Shown in pieces: positions 31,347-44,613 of a DNA stretch of 64,000 nucleotides. How positions within the stretch are numbered: position 1 is the stretch's first letter; every line of letters starts with the position of its first letter. A program made the translations under genes and the position numbers. The notes under the pieces were generated by a model, which saw only the letters and a program-made list of their open reading frames with translations, made no database searches and had not been told where the DNA came from. Source of the DNA: Trabulsiella guamensis ATCC 49490 (GTDB lineage Bacteria; Pseudomonadota; Gammaproteobacteria; Enterobacterales; Enterobacteriaceae); the NCBI RefSeq assembly GCF_000734965.1, contig NZ_JMTB01000040.1, positions 1-64,000 on the forward strand, given 5' to 3'.

Positions 31347-32443
31347 CAGATGATTTCCACTTTCGCACGCAGGCAGCCTGCGCTTTGCATGGATTGCAGG
31401 ATAGACATCAGCTCGATTGGCGATGCCCCCAGCGCATTGAGCGCACGCACCACATTGTTCAGGCTGGCGCTGGAGCGAATGCTCTGCAACGCGCCACCGC
31501 TCTGACGCAGATCGATTTGCGTCTGTGGCGTCACGACCGTCTGACCACCAGCAAAAGGCGTATCCGGCTGGCTGACCTGCGCCTGACGGTTAACCGTCAC
31601 CGACAGGTTACCCTGCGCCACCGCACAGGAATCCAGCGTCACTTCGCGGTTCATCACCACAGAGCCGGTACGGGAGTTGATAATCACTTTCGCTTCCTGC
31701 GGCGTGACGTTGACTTCCAGGTTCTGAATATCCGCCAGCAGGCGTACCTGATTACTGCTGCCTGATGGCGCACGGATCTGCACCGTCCGCGAATCTAACG
31801 CAGTGGCATTGCCGTAACTGCTACGACGGTTGATGGTGTCAGCAATCTGCTGCGCCATACCGAAGTCTTCCTGATTTAGTTGCAGATTGATGGTATTTCC
31901 GGAGCCAAACTGCGTCGGCAGCTCACGCTCGATGATCGCTCCGTTGGTGATGCGACCACCGTTAAGCTGGTTGACCTGGACACTGCTGCCACCGGCCGCC
32001 GCGCCAGCGCCACCCACCAGAATGTTGCCCTGCGCCAGCGCATACACCTGACTGTCCACCCCTTTCAGCGGTGTCATCAGCAACGTACCGCCACGCAGGC
32101 TTTTGGCGTTCCCCATCGAGGAGACCACCACGTCAATGGTTTGCCCCTGACGACCAAACGCCGGGAACTGGGCGGTGACCATCACCGCCGCGACGTTTTT
32201 TAACTGCATATTGGTGCCAGTCGGCACGGTAATGCCGAGCTGCGACAACATGTTGTTGAGACTTTGGGTGGTGAACGGCGTTTGCGTCGTCTGGTCACCG
32301 GTCCCGTCAAGCCCCACCACCAGGCCATAGCCAATCAGTGAGTTTTCCCGCACGCCCTGTACGCTGGTGAGGTCGCGAATGCGATCGGCCTGGGCGAAAC
32401 CCGCCATCAGGACCAGAGCAATGCCAACCAGGAACTTATACAT
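31346..32443 (-). CDS. flgI: Flagellar P-ring protein FlgI
   Basis: 365 residues, as in E. coli. It has an N-terminal signal peptide ([19 protein letters not shown]) for Sec export, then the conserved [31 protein letters not shown]. It forms the periplasmic P ring around the rod in peptidoglycan. It follows flgH by 11 bases. Confidence 0.98.
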   Translation of the reverse strand: MYKFLVGIALVLMAGFAQADRIRDLTSVQGVRENSLIGYGLVVGLDGTGDQTTQTPFTTQSLNNMLSQLGITVPTGTNMQLKNVAAVMVTAQFPAFGRQGQTIDVVVSSMGNAKSLRGGTLLMTPLKGVDSQVYALAQGNILVGGAGAAAGGSSVQVNQLNGGRITNGAIIERELPTQFGSGNTINLQLNQEDFGMAQQIADTINRRSSYGNATALDSRTVQIRAPSGSSNQVRLLADIQNLEVNVTPQEAKVIINSRTGSVVMNREVTLDSCAVAQGNLSVTVNRQAQVSQPDTPFAGGQTVVTPQTQIDLRQSGGALQSIRSSASLNNVVRALNALGASPIELMSILQSMQSAGCLRAKVEII

Positions 32444-32454
32444 AATTCACCTCG

Positions 32455-33153
32455 TTACATCGGCGACAAATTAAGGAAGAAGCGTTGCAGCCAGCCCATA
32501 TTCTGCGCTTCATTGATATAGCCATTACCCACATATTCGATTCGCGCGTCCGCCACTTGCGTGGAGGGAACGGTGTTGCTGCCGCTGATGGTGCGGGGAT
32601 TCACCACCCCGGAGAAGCGGATAAATTCTGTCCCCTGGTTGATGGCGATCTGCTTTTCGCCCACTACGTGGAGGTTGCCGTTGACCAGCACCTGATCCAC
32701 CGTCACTGTCAGCGTGCCGCTGAAGGTGTTGCTGGCGTTGGCACCGCCTTTACCATTAAAGGTATTGCCGCCAGACGCATCGAGATTGGCGCGATCGCCG
32801 CCAAACAGCCCCTGCATCGCGCGTGGAACGGTGTCAAAGCCAAAATTCGTTTTACCGTCGCGGCTCGCGTTCGCTGACGAGCTCTTACTGGCGCTGACGT
32901 TTTCCTGCAGCACAATCGTTAACGTGTCACCGATATTGCGCGGACGCCGGTCTTCAAACAGCGGCTGATAGCCGTAATTAATCGGCTGCGCAGTCTGGAA
33001 AATAGAGCCATTGGCCATGGGTACCGGGCCGGGAACAGGCTGAGCGGTTGTGGCACCTTCCACCAGTGGTTTGGAAGGGATCAATGCGCATCCCGTCATG
33101 GTGAGTGCCACGACGGCGAGAAGCGGATAACGAAACGCTGCGGATTTTTGCAT
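32455..33153 (-). CDS. flgH: Flagellar L-ring lipoprotein FlgH
   Basis: 232 residues. The signal peptide ends at lipobox MTGC (Cys near residue 22), which anchors the L ring in the outer membrane. The mature part is highly conserved ([37 protein letters not shown] and the C-terminal [26 protein letters not shown]). The ATG giving MQKSAAF is preferred over one three codons upstream because it matches the family length. It follows flgG by 56 bases. Confidence 0.97.
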   Translation of the reverse strand: MQKSAAFRYPLLAVVALTMTGCALIPSKPLVEGATTAQPVPGPVPMANGSIFQTAQPINYGYQPLFEDRRPRNIGDTLTIVLQENVSASKSSSANASRDGKTNFGFDTVPRAMQGLFGGDRANLDASGGNTFNGKGGANASNTFSGTLTVTVDQVLVNGNLHVVGEKQIAINQGTEFIRFSGVVNPRTISGSNTVPSTQVADARIEYVGNGYINEAQNMGWLQRFFLNLSPM

Positions 33154-33209
33154 TGCTTTCATCTTCTGAATAAAAAAGCCGGTGCGAAGTATTCCGCACC
33201 GGTTACGTC

Positions 33210-34761
<1,552 letters not shown>

Positions 34762-34781
34762 TACGTTATCCCGTCAGGCGC

Positions 34782-35987
34782 TTAGCGCAGGTTAACCAGG
34801 GTGTTGAGGATCTGATCCTGGGTTTTGATGGTCTGCGCGTTCGACTGATAGTTACGCTGCGCGACGATCATATTCACCAGTTCTTTACTCAGATCGACGT
34901 TGGAAGCCTCCAGCGCGCCATTGGTCAGCGAACCGAAGTTACCCTCGCCCGCCGTACCGAGCAGTGCCACACCCGAAGATAATGTTGCCGACCAGACGTT
35001 ATCGCCTTCCGACTGCAGCCCTTCGTTGTTGGCGAAGTTCGCCAGCACAATTTGCCCCAGAACCTGCGATTTCTCGTTGGAGTAGTTACCGACAATCGTA
35101 CCGTCGTCGTTGATCTGATAGCTCACCAGGCTGCCCGGGCCGTAGCCGTTCTGATCGGAGGCCACGATGCTGTTAGCGCCGGTGTTCTGCTGCATGGAGT
35201 TGGCAAAGCTCAGCTGGAATGTTGCTGGCGTCGCGCCGTTAATGGTCCCGGTCGTCAGGTTAGCAGTGCCGCCGCTTATCAGCGCGCCGTCGTTGTTGAA
35301 GCCTAACGTGGTTGCCAGAGTCGCGGCACTACCGGCAACGCTGCTGTCCTGAGTGTAAACCTGCCAGGTGTTGTCTGCGGTTTTCACGAAGTACACGTTC
35401 ATGTCATGGGAGTTACCCTGACTGTCATACACGGTGACCGTGTCTTTTCTGTTGTAGGTATCCGCGTCGGTGGCATCGAACGGCGTGGTCGCAGGCAGTT
35501 TGTCTGTGGAGTTCAGGTTCATCTGCATACTTGCCGTGGTGGTGATCCTGGCGGACATCAGAGTATTCGGGATGTTCAGCCCAACCGGGTTGGCGCCCTG
35601 CTGGATAGTCGGCGGTGTCCCCGTCGCCGGGTAACCTGTCAGTTGCAGACCCTGCATGTTCACCAGGTTACGGTTTTCATCCAGTTTGAACTGACCGTTA
35701 CGGCTGTAGTAAACCGAACCATTACTGTCGACCATCCGGAAAAAACCGTTCCGGCTGATAGCAACATCCAGCGCACGGCCGGTGCTCGTCGGGATCCCGT
35801 CGTTAAAGTCCTGAGTAATACCCGCAACCTTAACGCCCAGCCCCACTTTGGAGCCCGCAAACATATCGGCGAAAGACGCCGTGCCGGATTTAAAGCCATA
35901 GGTGGCGGAGTTGGCGATGTTGTTACCAATGACATCGAGGTTAGTAGAGGCAGCATTCAGACCGCTGACCGCTTGAGAAAAGGACAT
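34782..35987 (-). CDS. flgE: Flagellar hook protein FlgE
   Basis: 401 residues. N-terminal MSFSQAVSGLNAASTNLDVIGNNIANSATYGFKSG and C-terminal NMIVAQRNYQSNAQTIKTQDQILNTLVNLR are the axial ends that form the hook tube. The middle D1/D2 domains are exposed and variable. It is built with help of the FlgD cap, whose gene precedes it by 27 bases. Confidence 0.98.
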   Translation of the reverse strand: MSFSQAVSGLNAASTNLDVIGNNIANSATYGFKSGTASFADMFAGSKVGLGVKVAGITQDFNDGIPTSTGRALDVAISRNGFFRMVDSNGSVYYSRNGQFKLDENRNLVNMQGLQLTGYPATGTPPTIQQGANPVGLNIPNTLMSARITTTASMQMNLNSTDKLPATTPFDATDADTYNRKDTVTVYDSQGNSHDMNVYFVKTADNTWQVYTQDSSVAGSAATLATTLGFNNDGALISGGTANLTTGTINGATPATFQLSFANSMQQNTGANSIVASDQNGYGPGSLVSYQINDDGTIVGNYSNEKSQVLGQIVLANFANNEGLQSEGDNVWSATLSSGVALLGTAGEGNFGSLTNGALEASNVDLSKELVNMIVAQRNYQSNAQTIKTQDQILNTLVNLR

Positions 35988-36014
35988 GTCTTTCTCCTGA
36001 TTAAGGTTAAAGGC

Positions 36015-36707
36015 TTAAATAATCTGGCGAACGTCGTCGAGCGTAGTAGTACCGTGGATACCAAGATCCAGGGTATTGCCATTCGCGCCACGGATAACAC
36101 CCTGCACCAGCGCATACTGCAGCGGCTGACTGGTCAGCTGCGTGCCGCCGCTGGTGGCGTTAACAGAAATGCTGTAGGCACTGTCGGTCGCGGATGAGCC
36201 ATCGTCCAGTTTGCCATCCCAGGTGAAGGTATGAACGCCGGCGGACTGCTCGCCCAGCTCAAGCGTACGCACCACTTTGCCGGTCTTGTCAGTGATGGTG
36301 ACGGTGACTTTATCCGCCGCCTGTTGCAGTTCCAGACCAAACGGTGTGGTGCTGACGGTACCGTCATCATCTTTACCGGTCAGAACCACGTTGCCCGGGA
36401 TCATCACGCCATGACCAATCAGCGTGGCCGCCTGCATAGACTGGTTGCTGTCGATCTGACCGGAAATAGAGCCGAGCGTGGTGTTCAGTTTCTCGATACC
36501 GCTTACCGTGCTGATTTGCGCGAGCTGAGTGGTCAGTTCGTTGTTCTGCATCGGGTTGGTCGGATCCTGGTTTTTTAACTGCGCTACCAGCAGCGTCAGG
36601 AAGCTGCTTTGCAGATCCGACGCGTTGTTACCGGCGAGCGAATTGCTTCCGGTCTGGACGGTGTTACCGGTATTACTTGGATCGTTGACATTGACGGCAA
36701 TTGACAT
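36015..36707 (-). CDS. flgD: Flagellar hook-capping protein FlgD
   Basis: 230 residues. The N-terminal export and cap segment includes SFLTLLVAQLKNQDPTNPMQNNELTTQLAQIS (about 36-67). The C-terminal Ig/FNIII-like beta domains follow (TITDKTGKVVRTLELGEQSAGVHTFTWDGK). It is a scaffold lost when the hook is complete. It follows flgC by 10 bases. Confidence 0.97.
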   Translation of the reverse strand: MSIAVNVNDPSNTGNTVQTGSNSLAGNNASDLQSSFLTLLVAQLKNQDPTNPMQNNELTTQLAQISTVSGIEKLNTTLGSISGQIDSNQSMQAATLIGHGVMIPGNVVLTGKDDDGTVSTTPFGLELQQAADKVTVTITDKTGKVVRTLELGEQSAGVHTFTWDGKLDDGSSATDSAYSISVNATSGGTQLTSQPLQYALVQGVIRGANGNTLDLGIHGTTTLDDVRQII

Positions 36708-36717
36708 GCTTCTCTCC

Positions 36718-37122
36718 TTATTGTCCCAGCGTCAGTGTTTTCAGCATCATGCCCTTCACGGTGTTGAGCACTTCCACGTTGGCCTGATAACTGCGCGACG
36801 CGGACATGGTGTTCACCATCTCGCCGACCACGTCAACGTTCGGCATCTTCACGTAACCTTTTGCGTCCGCCAGCGGATTACCCGGCTGGTAAACGAGCTT
36901 GTCCGGTGCCTGGCTTTCGACGACACTGGCGACTTTTACGCCGCCGGTCGCCGCACCAATGGGCGCATCCACCTGAAACACCACCTGTTTGGCGCGGTAT
37001 GGTTGTCCGTCCGGCCCGGTGACGCTGTCGGCGTTCGCCAGGTTACTGGCGGCCACGTTCAGGCGTTTGGACTGTGCGGTCAGCGCGGAACCGGCGACAT
37101 CAAAAATATTCAGCAATGCCAT
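36718..37122 (-). CDS. flgC: Flagellar proximal rod protein FlgC
   Basis: 134 residues, as in E. coli. It begins [33 protein letters not shown] (axial motif) and ends with the conserved [38 protein letters not shown]. It follows flgB by three bases. Confidence 0.98.
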   Translation of the reverse strand: MALLNIFDVAGSALTAQSKRLNVAASNLANADSVTGPDGQPYRAKQVVFQVDAPIGAATGGVKVASVVESQAPDKLVYQPGNPLADAKGYVKMPNVDVVGEMVNTMSASRSYQANVEVLNTVKGMMLKTLTLGQ

Positions 37123-37125
37123 TCA

Positions 37126-37542
37126 TTAATTCCCCTGTTGCAGGACGCTCATCATGCTCTTGATTTGACCACCAAGAACGGTCAGTCCTGTCTGGTACTG
37201 CAGGCTGTTGTCGGCAAACTGCGTCCGTTCGCGGTCCATGTCGACGGTGTTGCCATCCATCGATGGCTGGTCGGGAACGCGGTACATCAGATCAACAGCA
37301 GGCGACGAAATCGTTTCGGCAGGTATATGACGGGCAGAAGTGAGCGAGAGCGCCACGTTGCTGGTCTCCGCCCTGCCACGCTCCATTACCTTTTTCAGTT
37401 CACTGGCAAAATCGATATCGCGCGCCTGATACCCGGGGGTATCGGCGTTCGCTATATTGGCAGCCAGAATCTCCTGACGCGCGGCACGCAAGTTCAGCGC
37501 TTCCTGCTGGAAACGTAGCGCGGCGTCGAGTTTATCGAGCAT
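37126..37542 (-). CDS. flgB: Flagellar proximal rod protein FlgB
   Basis: 138 residues, as in E. coli. It begins [44 protein letters not shown]. It is the first gene of the long flgBCDEFGHIJ operon. The FlhDC-dependent promoter lies in the gap to the divergent flgA. Confidence 0.98.
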   Translation of the reverse strand: MLDKLDAALRFQQEALNLRAARQEILAANIANADTPGYQARDIDFASELKKVMERGRAETSNVALSLTSARHIPAETISSPAVDLMYRVPDQPSMDGNTVDMDRERTQFADNSLQYQTGLTVLGGQIKSMMSVLQQGN

Positions 37543-37601
37543 GGCTCCTCCGCAAATGACAAAATTTCAGCTAACACTTTAATTCTCAGGCCTGTCTCCC
37601 T

Positions 37602-37643
37602 ATCGCCGGAATAAACGCAAAATGCGTCGCTATTTATTGCGTT
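37602..37643. promoter_or_regulatory. FlhDC box shared by flgA and flgB
   Basis: The right half-site CGCTATTT-N3-GCGTT (37628-37643) matches the published FlhDC consensus fully. The left half ATCGC-N3-AATAAACG (37602-37617) matches at most positions, and the two are separated by 10 bases, the expected spacing. Its place between the divergent flgB and flgA genes is that of the known class 2 control site. Confidence 0.8.
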
Positions 37644-37700
37644 GAAGAAATCTCCTTGCGGGTAAAATCCTGCCAATCCCTGAACAGACTGGAGTTGGCG

Positions 37701-38360
37701 ATGCGAAACCTGAAAAGCACTCTGGCAGCGACGTTATTGCTGCTCAGCCCGCTGGCACTGGCGCAGGATCTCAGTGCGCAGTTAAAGGCTTTTTTTGCCC
37801 AGCGGCTGACCGGCTTTAGCGACGACGTGACGGTGGAAATCCGCACGCCGCAAAACCAGTTGCCCCAGTGTGAGCAACCAGCGCTCAGCGTGCCGGCAAG
37901 CGCCCGTCTGTGGGGAAATCTGAATGTGCTGGCGCAGTGCGGCAATGAGAAACGCTATCTTCAGGTAAATGTTCAGGCGGTGGGAAACTACGTGGTGGCG
38001 GCGCAGGCGATTGCCCGCGGCAGCCAGTTACAGCCAGGCAGTGTTACGCTTAAGCGCGGCAGACTCGATCAGCTCCCGCCGCGCGCGATGCTCGATATCA
38101 GCCAGGCGCAGGATGCGGTCAGCCTGCGGGATGTCGCCCCGGGGCAACCAATTCAGTTGTCAATGCTGCGTCAGTCCTGGCGTGTGAAAGCCGGTCAGCG
38201 CGTGCTGGTGATCGCCAGCGGTGACGGCTTTTATGTCAACGGCGAAGGCCAGGCGTTAAATAACGCCGCGGTCGCGCAGAATGCGCGCGTCCGTATGCCA
38301 TCGGGCCAGGTGGTCAGCGGGAAAGTGAATGCTGATGGGAATATTCTGATTAATTTATAA
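37701..38360 (+). CDS. flgA: Flagellar P-ring assembly chaperone FlgA
   Basis: 219 residues, as in E. coli. The Sec signal peptide is residues 1-21 (ends SPLALA). The C-terminal SAF-like beta-clip domain includes VRLPSGQVV-like VRMPSGQVVSGKVNADGNILINL. It acts in the periplasm to help FlgI polymerise. The ATG with GGAG upstream is chosen; the frame is open for 15 more codons upstream, but that would hide the signal peptide. Confidence 0.96.
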   Translation: MRNLKSTLAATLLLLSPLALAQDLSAQLKAFFAQRLTGFSDDVTVEIRTPQNQLPQCEQPALSVPASARLWGNLNVLAQCGNEKRYLQVNVQAVGNYVVAAQAIARGSQLQPGSVTLKRGRLDQLPPRAMLDISQAQDAVSLRDVAPGQPIQLSMLRQSWRVKAGQRVLVIASGDGFYVNGEGQALNNAAVAQNARVRMPSGQVVSGKVNADGNILINL

Positions 38361-38366
38361 TGTTTA

Positions 38367-38393
38367 TAAAGAATCTGCGGCACCTGCCGATAA
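38367..38393 (+). promoter_or_regulatory. Sigma-28 (FliA) promoter of flgMN
   Basis: TAAAGAAT (38367-38374), 11 bases, GCCGATAA (38386-38393). The -10 element is an exact FliA consensus and the -35 matches six of eight positions with the right spacing. It starts just after flgA, so flgM is also read from flgA transcripts (class 2) as well as this class 3 promoter. Confidence 0.9.
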
Positions 38394-38453
38394 AATATCA
38401 ACAAATGATGATGGCAGGCTGTAACGCCACGAACCCTCGATGAGGACAGCATA

Positions 38454-38744
38454 ATGAGTATTGATCGTACATCGCCCCTGAAGCCAGTGAACGCAGTACA
38501 ACCTCGCGAACCGAATGATGTAGGCACGCAGAAATCGCGTACCGAAAAATCTGCTGCGAGTAACAGTACCAGCGTAACGCTGAGTGATGCGCAAACCCGC
38601 CTGACCCAGGCTGGCGCCAGCGATATTAATCTGGAACGCGTTGAGACACTGAAAACGGCGATTCGTAACGGTGAACTGAAAATGGATACGGGTAAGATCG
38701 CCGATGCGCTGATCCAGGAAGCCCAGAACTCACTGAGTCAATAA
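38454..38744 (+). CDS. flgM: Anti-sigma-28 factor FlgM
   Basis: 96 residues, one fewer than in E. coli. The N-terminal half is disordered and serves in export through the hook-basal body. The C-terminal half ([33 protein letters not shown]) binds FliA. It couples late flagellar genes to completion of the hook. Confidence 0.97.
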   Translation: MSIDRTSPLKPVNAVQPREPNDVGTQKSRTEKSAASNSTSVTLSDAQTRLTQAGASDINLERVETLKTAIRNGELKMDTGKIADALIQEAQNSLSQ

Positions 38745-38748
38745 GCGT

Positions 38749-39171
38749 ATGAGTCGGTTGTCAGATATTCTGGACCAAATGACCACCATCCTGAATTCAC
38801 TGAAAGAGGTGATGGATGCGGAGCAACAACAGCTCTCTTTTGGCAGCATAAACGGTAGTGCGCTGCAACGTATAACGGAAGAGAAAAGTTCTCTGCTGGC
38901 GGCACTCGATTATCTGGAACAGCAGCGCCGCGTGGAGCAGGAAGCCCGGCGTTGTGCCAATGATGATATTACTGACCGCTGGCAGCTTATTACCAAAAAA
39001 ACGCAGCATCTTCGCGATCTGAACCAGCACAATGGCTGGCTGCTGGAGGGGCAAATCGCCCGCAATCAGCAGGCGCTTGAGGTTCTGAAACCCCATCAGG
39101 AACCGGGGCTGTACGGCAGAGACGGGCAAACGTTTAATGCCTCTCGCGGCGGGAAAAAATTCTCCGTCTGA
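38749..39171 (+). CDS. flgN: Flagellar type III export chaperone FlgN
   Basis: 140 residues, mostly helical, ending in a variable basic tail (GRDGQTFNASRGGKKFSV). FlgN escorts FlgK and FlgL, encoded earlier in this window, and also affects flgM translation in relatives. It lies four bases after flgM. Overall resemblance to E. coli FlgN (about 138 residues) is moderate and typical. Confidence 0.94.
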   Translation: MSRLSDILDQMTTILNSLKEVMDAEQQQLSFGSINGSALQRITEEKSSLLAALDYLEQQRRVEQEARRCANDDITDRWQLITKKTQHLRDLNQHNGWLLEGQIARNQQALEVLKPHQEPGLYGRDGQTFNASRGGKKFSV

Positions 39172-39195
39172 TTTCCCCACAGATTATGTATGCCA

Positions 39196-39220
39196 GCCGG
39201 TTAGCCTCGCGCTAACCGGC
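39196..39220. terminator. Hairpin between convergent flgN and murJ
   Basis: GCCGGTTAGC (39196-39205) pairs with GCTAACCGGC (39211-39220), a perfect 10-bp stem with a 5-base loop. U-runs are weak on both sides, but the position between two converging genes supports a shared terminator. Confidence 0.7.
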
Positions 39221-39230
39221 GTTGTGGCGT

Positions 39231-40850
<1,620 letters not shown>

Positions 40851-40876
40851 TTACTACTGCCAGTTGTTACAGCGTC

Positions 40877-41800
40877 TTATTCGCTGATGGCATCCTGCCA
40901 GATCTTTTCGACGATGCGCTGCGCCAGCACGGCCTGTTCGCCTGCTGTCTGCGGAACCGTCTGATTTTGCACGCATTCCATAAAATGGTGCGCGCAACCG
41001 GCGAAACCGCGCTGTTCGAGTGTGCTCTGCCAGCCTGGTACCGGACGTTCAACGACACCAGCACCCCGCTCTTCCCGCCATTCGCGCATATCCGTCACAC
41101 TGAACAGCCCGCCGTCGGTGACGGCCTGTACCCACTCGCGCTGGCTTCCGGCACGACGATGCATGCTGGTGGTGACCTGCAATTGCGGATGGCTGAAATG
41201 ATGCTCGGCGTAAAGCATCTCGCCTTGATCGGTGGTCTGCAGACTGCCACCGCTCAGGGTAGCGCCGTCCGCCAGCCACAGCGCGGTATCCACCACATGC
41301 AGGTAATCATCCAGCAACGTGAAGTGGCAGTCCTGCGGCCCGACGCTGTCGGTGCGGTGTTTGTCCATCCGCAGCGACGCCGCCGCAGACAGGTTGTTTT
41401 TCAGTTCACGGTACAACGGCGCAAAACGACGGTTAAAGCCCACCATCAGCGTGAGTTTTTTCTTCGCCGCCAGATCCACCAGTCGCTCGGCATCGGTGAG
41501 TTTTTCCGCCAGCGGTTTATCCACGCAGACATGTACACCGGCATTGAGCAGTTCGCTGACCACTGCCGCATGGGTCGCCGTCGAGGTATGAACAAACACG
41601 GCATCACACTGGGCCGCCAGCGCGGGAAGCGAATCCGCATACGGCATACGGTACGTATCGCAGATGCGCAGTGCTTTTTCTTTGTTGGGGGACCAGGCCG
41701 CCTGCAGGGTCCAGTTCGTTGCGGCGCTGAGCACCGGCAGCCACGCTTTTTGCGCAATGCCGCCTAACCCAACGACGCCGACACGAAGTTTAGCTGTCAC
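40877..41800 (-). CDS. yceM: YceM (MviM), Gfo/Idh/MocA-family oxidoreductase
   Basis: 307 residues. The NAD(P)-binding Rossmann motif is VGVVGLGGIAQKAWLPVL (8-25), and the family motif is VCVDKPLAEKLTDAERL with the catalytic-like lysine in DKPLAE (near residue 95). The substrate is unknown. The start is GTG, two bases after the yceH stop, so translation may be coupled. It precedes murJ by 110 bases, which contain the murJ promoter region. Confidence 0.92.
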   Translation of the reverse strand: MTAKLRVGVVGLGGIAQKAWLPVLSAATNWTLQAAWSPNKEKALRICDTYRMPYADSLPALAAQCDAVFVHTSTATHAAVVSELLNAGVHVCVDKPLAEKLTDAERLVDLAAKKKLTLMVGFNRRFAPLYRELKNNLSAAASLRMDKHRTDSVGPQDCHFTLLDDYLHVVDTALWLADGATLSGGSLQTTDQGEMLYAEHHFSHPQLQVTTSMHRRAGSQREWVQAVTDGGLFSVTDMREWREERGAGVVERPVPGWQSTLEQRGFAGCAHHFMECVQNQTVPQTAGEQAVLAQRIVEKIWQDAISE

Positions 41801-41802
41801 CG

Positions 41803-42450
41803 TTATTCTCCCAGGTGCGCGAGTAAAGATTCCAGGCGCTGTTTCAGTTCGGCCACTTCCCCTTCCAGCGTTTCGACACGGGCAAGCAGATCATCTCCTG
41901 CAGGCGCCACCGCTTCCACCACGGTCGCCAGCGTTTCGATATCGCCGCTGAACAGATGCATATAGCGGCTTTCCCGTTTGCCGGGTTCCCGTGGCAGACG
42001 CGCGACAAACGGGCCATCGTCACGCGACGCAAGGCCATCCAGCGTCGCCTCAACTTCCGCCATATCGCTGAATTCATACATGCGCTGCGCGCGACCGCGC
42101 AGTTCGCCTGGCGTCTGGGCACCGCGCAGCAGCAGCGTGGTGACGATAGCCACCTCCGCCGCGGTCAGCTTCAGATCGCCAAATTCGGAATTACAAAAAC
42201 GCTGCTCGTATTTGGTAACCCGGTTGCCGAAACCGCTGACCGTGCGCAGGTAGTGGCGCTTCACCAGCGCATCAAGCAGATCCTGCACTTCCGCATCGCT
42301 GAGGTTCATCACCGGTTCACGGTTCGTTTTTTGATTGCAGGCCGTCACCACGCCGTTAACCGACAGAGGATACTGCTCCGGCGTCGTGACCTGTTTTTCC
42401 AGCAGACAGCCAATGACGCGCGCTTCATAAGCGGTGAGTTGATACTTCAT
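41803..42450 (-). CDS. yceH: YceH, DUF480 winged-helix protein
   Basis: 215 residues, as in E. coli. Two winged-helix-like repeats lie near residues 1-160 ([68 protein letters not shown]). A C-terminal heptad-rich segment ([26 protein letters not shown]) forms a probable coiled coil. Its function is not established. It lies between rimJ and yceM in a minus-strand run. Confidence 0.9.
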   Translation of the reverse strand: MKYQLTAYEARVIGCLLEKQVTTPEQYPLSVNGVVTACNQKTNREPVMNLSDAEVQDLLDALVKRHYLRTVSGFGNRVTKYEQRFCNSEFGDLKLTAAEVAIVTTLLLRGAQTPGELRGRAQRMYEFSDMAEVEATLDGLASRDDGPFVARLPREPGKRESRYMHLFSGDIETLATVVEAVAPAGDDLLARVETLEGEVAELKQRLESLLAHLGE

Positions 42451-42475
42451 TCTTTCTCCTCAGTGACGCTGGCGC

Positions 42476-43060
42476 TTAACGGCCAGCCGTCCATTCCTTC
42501 GTTGTCAGCGCCGTCAGCACATGGTCACGCCACTGCCCGTCAATCAACAGGTAATCTTTGGCGTAACCCTCTTTTTCAAAGCCCAGCCGGGCTAACAGGT
42601 CGCCACTGCGCTGATTATGCGGCATATAGTTAGCCATGATGCGATGAATATGTTGCGATCGTTGCATATAGCGGATCGCGGCGGTCAGCGCTTCAAACAT
42701 CAGCCCCTGCCCTTGCCATTTTTGCCCGATAGAGTAGCCGAGGTAACAGGCATGAAAGGAACCGCGTACCACGTTGGAAAAATTCGCAACGCCGATGACT
42801 TCCTTCTCATCCGGATCGAGCAGCGCAAAATAAAACGCCGAACCCTGCTTATGAAATTCATTAATCATGCCAAGGCGCGCCTGCCAGCCAGAGGGATAAC
42901 AGTGGCTGTCGTCGCGGACCGGTTCCCAGGGTTTCAAAAACTGGCGATTCTCGGCGTAATAATCGGCGAGGCGCCAGGCGTCACGTTCATGAACCAGACG
43001 CACCACCAGTCGGTCTGTTGTTAAGCGTACTTTCGGCACGTTACTGCGATAGCCAAACAT
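42476..43060 (-). CDS. rimJ: Ribosomal protein S5 N-alpha-acetyltransferase RimJ
   Basis: 194-residue GNAT-family acetyltransferase, the same length as in E. coli. Acetyl-CoA-binding region: [24 protein letters not shown] (the QxxGxG/A-like QGQGLM motif near residue 117). C-terminus VNAHNxRS-type motif appears as [32 protein letters not shown]. The ATG giving [13 protein letters not shown] is the family start; an in-frame start 33 codons upstream has no homology. Confidence 0.96.
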   Translation of the reverse strand: MFGYRSNVPKVRLTTDRLVVRLVHERDAWRLADYYAENRQFLKPWEPVRDDSHCYPSGWQARLGMINEFHKQGSAFYFALLDPDEKEVIGVANFSNVVRGSFHACYLGYSIGQKWQGQGLMFEALTAAIRYMQRSQHIHRIMANYMPHNQRSGDLLARLGFEKEGYAKDYLLIDGQWRDHVLTALTTKEWTAGR

Positions 43061-43305
43061 TCTCCCCACTCCTTCACGCAAGCAATGACCGCAGGTTTCA
43101 CCCTTCCTTAACTTATAATACCTGTCCACAGGCACTCTGTGAAAACAGCAACATACCATTTTTCTGCGCGATATCGGCTTTTCGATTAAAAGCCTCTATC
43201 AAAGTTGTATCTTGATAAAAAAATATTGTCGCAAGCAATATGGGAAAACAAGCCTTAACCACGCAGAATAGAACGGCACTCTTTTTTTATTTCCCAGGGG
43301 GGGAA

Positions 43306-44514
43306 ATGTCCCGCGTATCGCAGGCAAGGAGCCTGGGTAAATATTTCCTGTTGATCGACAATATGCTGGTGGTTCTCGGCTTTTTTGTTGTATTTCCTCT
43401 GATTTCAATCCGTTTTGTTGATCAATTAGGTTGGGCGGCGCTGATGGTGGGCATTGCGCTCGGTTTGCGTCAGCTTGTTCAGCAGGGTCTTGGGATGTTT
43501 GGCGGCGCGATTGCCGACCGTTTCGGCGCAAAGCCGATGATCGTCACCGGGATGCTAATGCGTGCAGGCGGTTTCGCCGCCATGGCGGTGGCGCAGGAGC
43601 CCTGGATGCTCTGGCTCTCCTGTATTCTTTCCGGGCTCGGCGGCACCCTCTTTGACCCACCGCGTACAGCGCTGGTGATTAAACTGGTGCGCCCGCATCA
43701 ACGTGGACGTTTCTTCTCTATTCTGATGATGCAGGACAGCGCGGGTGCGGTGATCGGCGCGCTGCTCGGTAGCTGGCTGTTGCAGTACGATTTCCGGTTG
43801 GTATGCAGTGTGGGTGCGTTGTTGTTTATTCTCTGCGCCGGGTTTAACGCCTGGTACCTCCCCGCATGGAAACTCTCCACAGTCAGAACGCCCGTGCGCG
43901 AAGGGCTGGCGCGTGTGCTGCATGACAAACGCTTTGTCACCTACGTGCTGACGCTCACCGGTTACTATATGCTCGCCGTGCAGGTCATGCTGATGCTGCC
44001 GATTATGGTGAATGATATCGCCGGGTCACCCTCGGCAGTGAAATGGATGTATGCCATTGAAGCAGCACTATCGTTGTCGCTGCTCTACCCCATTGCCCGC
44101 TGGAGCGAAAAACGTTTCCGCCTTGAACAGCGGTTGATGGCAGGGCTGGTGGTGATGTCGCTCTCTATGCTGCCCATCGGGCTAACCAGCAGCCTTTCGC
44201 AGTTGTTTGCTCTGATTTGCACCTTTTACATCGGTTCGATTATCGCCGAACCGGCACGCGAAACGCTCAGCGCTGAGCTGGCCGATCCCCGCGCTCGCGG
44301 CAGCTACATGGGTTTCAGCCGTCTGGGGCTGGCTTTCGGCGGTGCCTTTGGCTATGCCGGCGGCGGCTGGTTGTTTGATACCGGCAAAGCCTTTAACCAG
44401 CCTGAACTGCCGTGGCTGATGCTGGCAATCATCGGGCTTATCACCTTTATCGCCCTGTGGTGGCAATTCGGTCAGAAACCCGCGGCGTCCGGTATGCTGG
44501 AGCCGCGAGTCTGA
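43306..44514 (+). CDS. mdtH: MFS multidrug transporter MdtH
   Basis: 402 residues, as in E. coli, with 12 predicted spans. Motif A is [15 protein letters not shown] (residues about 65-79). [27 protein letters not shown] is the family start, preceded by GGGGGGAA; a start 22 codons upstream is less likely. The E. coli protein gives quinolone resistance when overproduced. It is divergent from rimJ across a 245-base gap. The gene after it is yceB directly; grxB, expected here in E. coli, is absent. Confidence 0.94.
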   Translation: MSRVSQARSLGKYFLLIDNMLVVLGFFVVFPLISIRFVDQLGWAALMVGIALGLRQLVQQGLGMFGGAIADRFGAKPMIVTGMLMRAGGFAAMAVAQEPWMLWLSCILSGLGGTLFDPPRTALVIKLVRPHQRGRFFSILMMQDSAGAVIGALLGSWLLQYDFRLVCSVGALLFILCAGFNAWYLPAWKLSTVRTPVREGLARVLHDKRFVTYVLTLTGYYMLAVQVMLMLPIMVNDIAGSPSAVKWMYAIEAALSLSLLYPIARWSEKRFRLEQRLMAGLVVMSLSMLPIGLTSSLSQLFALICTFYIGSIIAEPARETLSAELADPRARGSYMGFSRLGLAFGGAFGYAGGGWLFDTGKAFNQPELPWLMLAIIGLITFIALWWQFGQKPAASGMLEPRV

Positions 44515-44613
44515 TCACCGGTCAAATTCAGCTTTTTCCGCTGGTCACCCGAAGGCTGACAGACCATGCTGCTTTGTGTCAGGATGAACGCTGGCATCAT
44601 GTAGAGGAACCCC

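Noticed and set aside
35406-37518. Plus-strand open frames of 263 and 329 codons opposite flgE, flgD, flgC and flgB
   Set aside because: Antisense to well-supported flagellar genes, with no recognisable domains and overlapping several gene boundaries.
40967-41767. Plus-strand frame of 266 codons opposite yceM
   Set aside because: Antisense shadow of an intact conserved gene, histidine/arginine-rich product without domain features.
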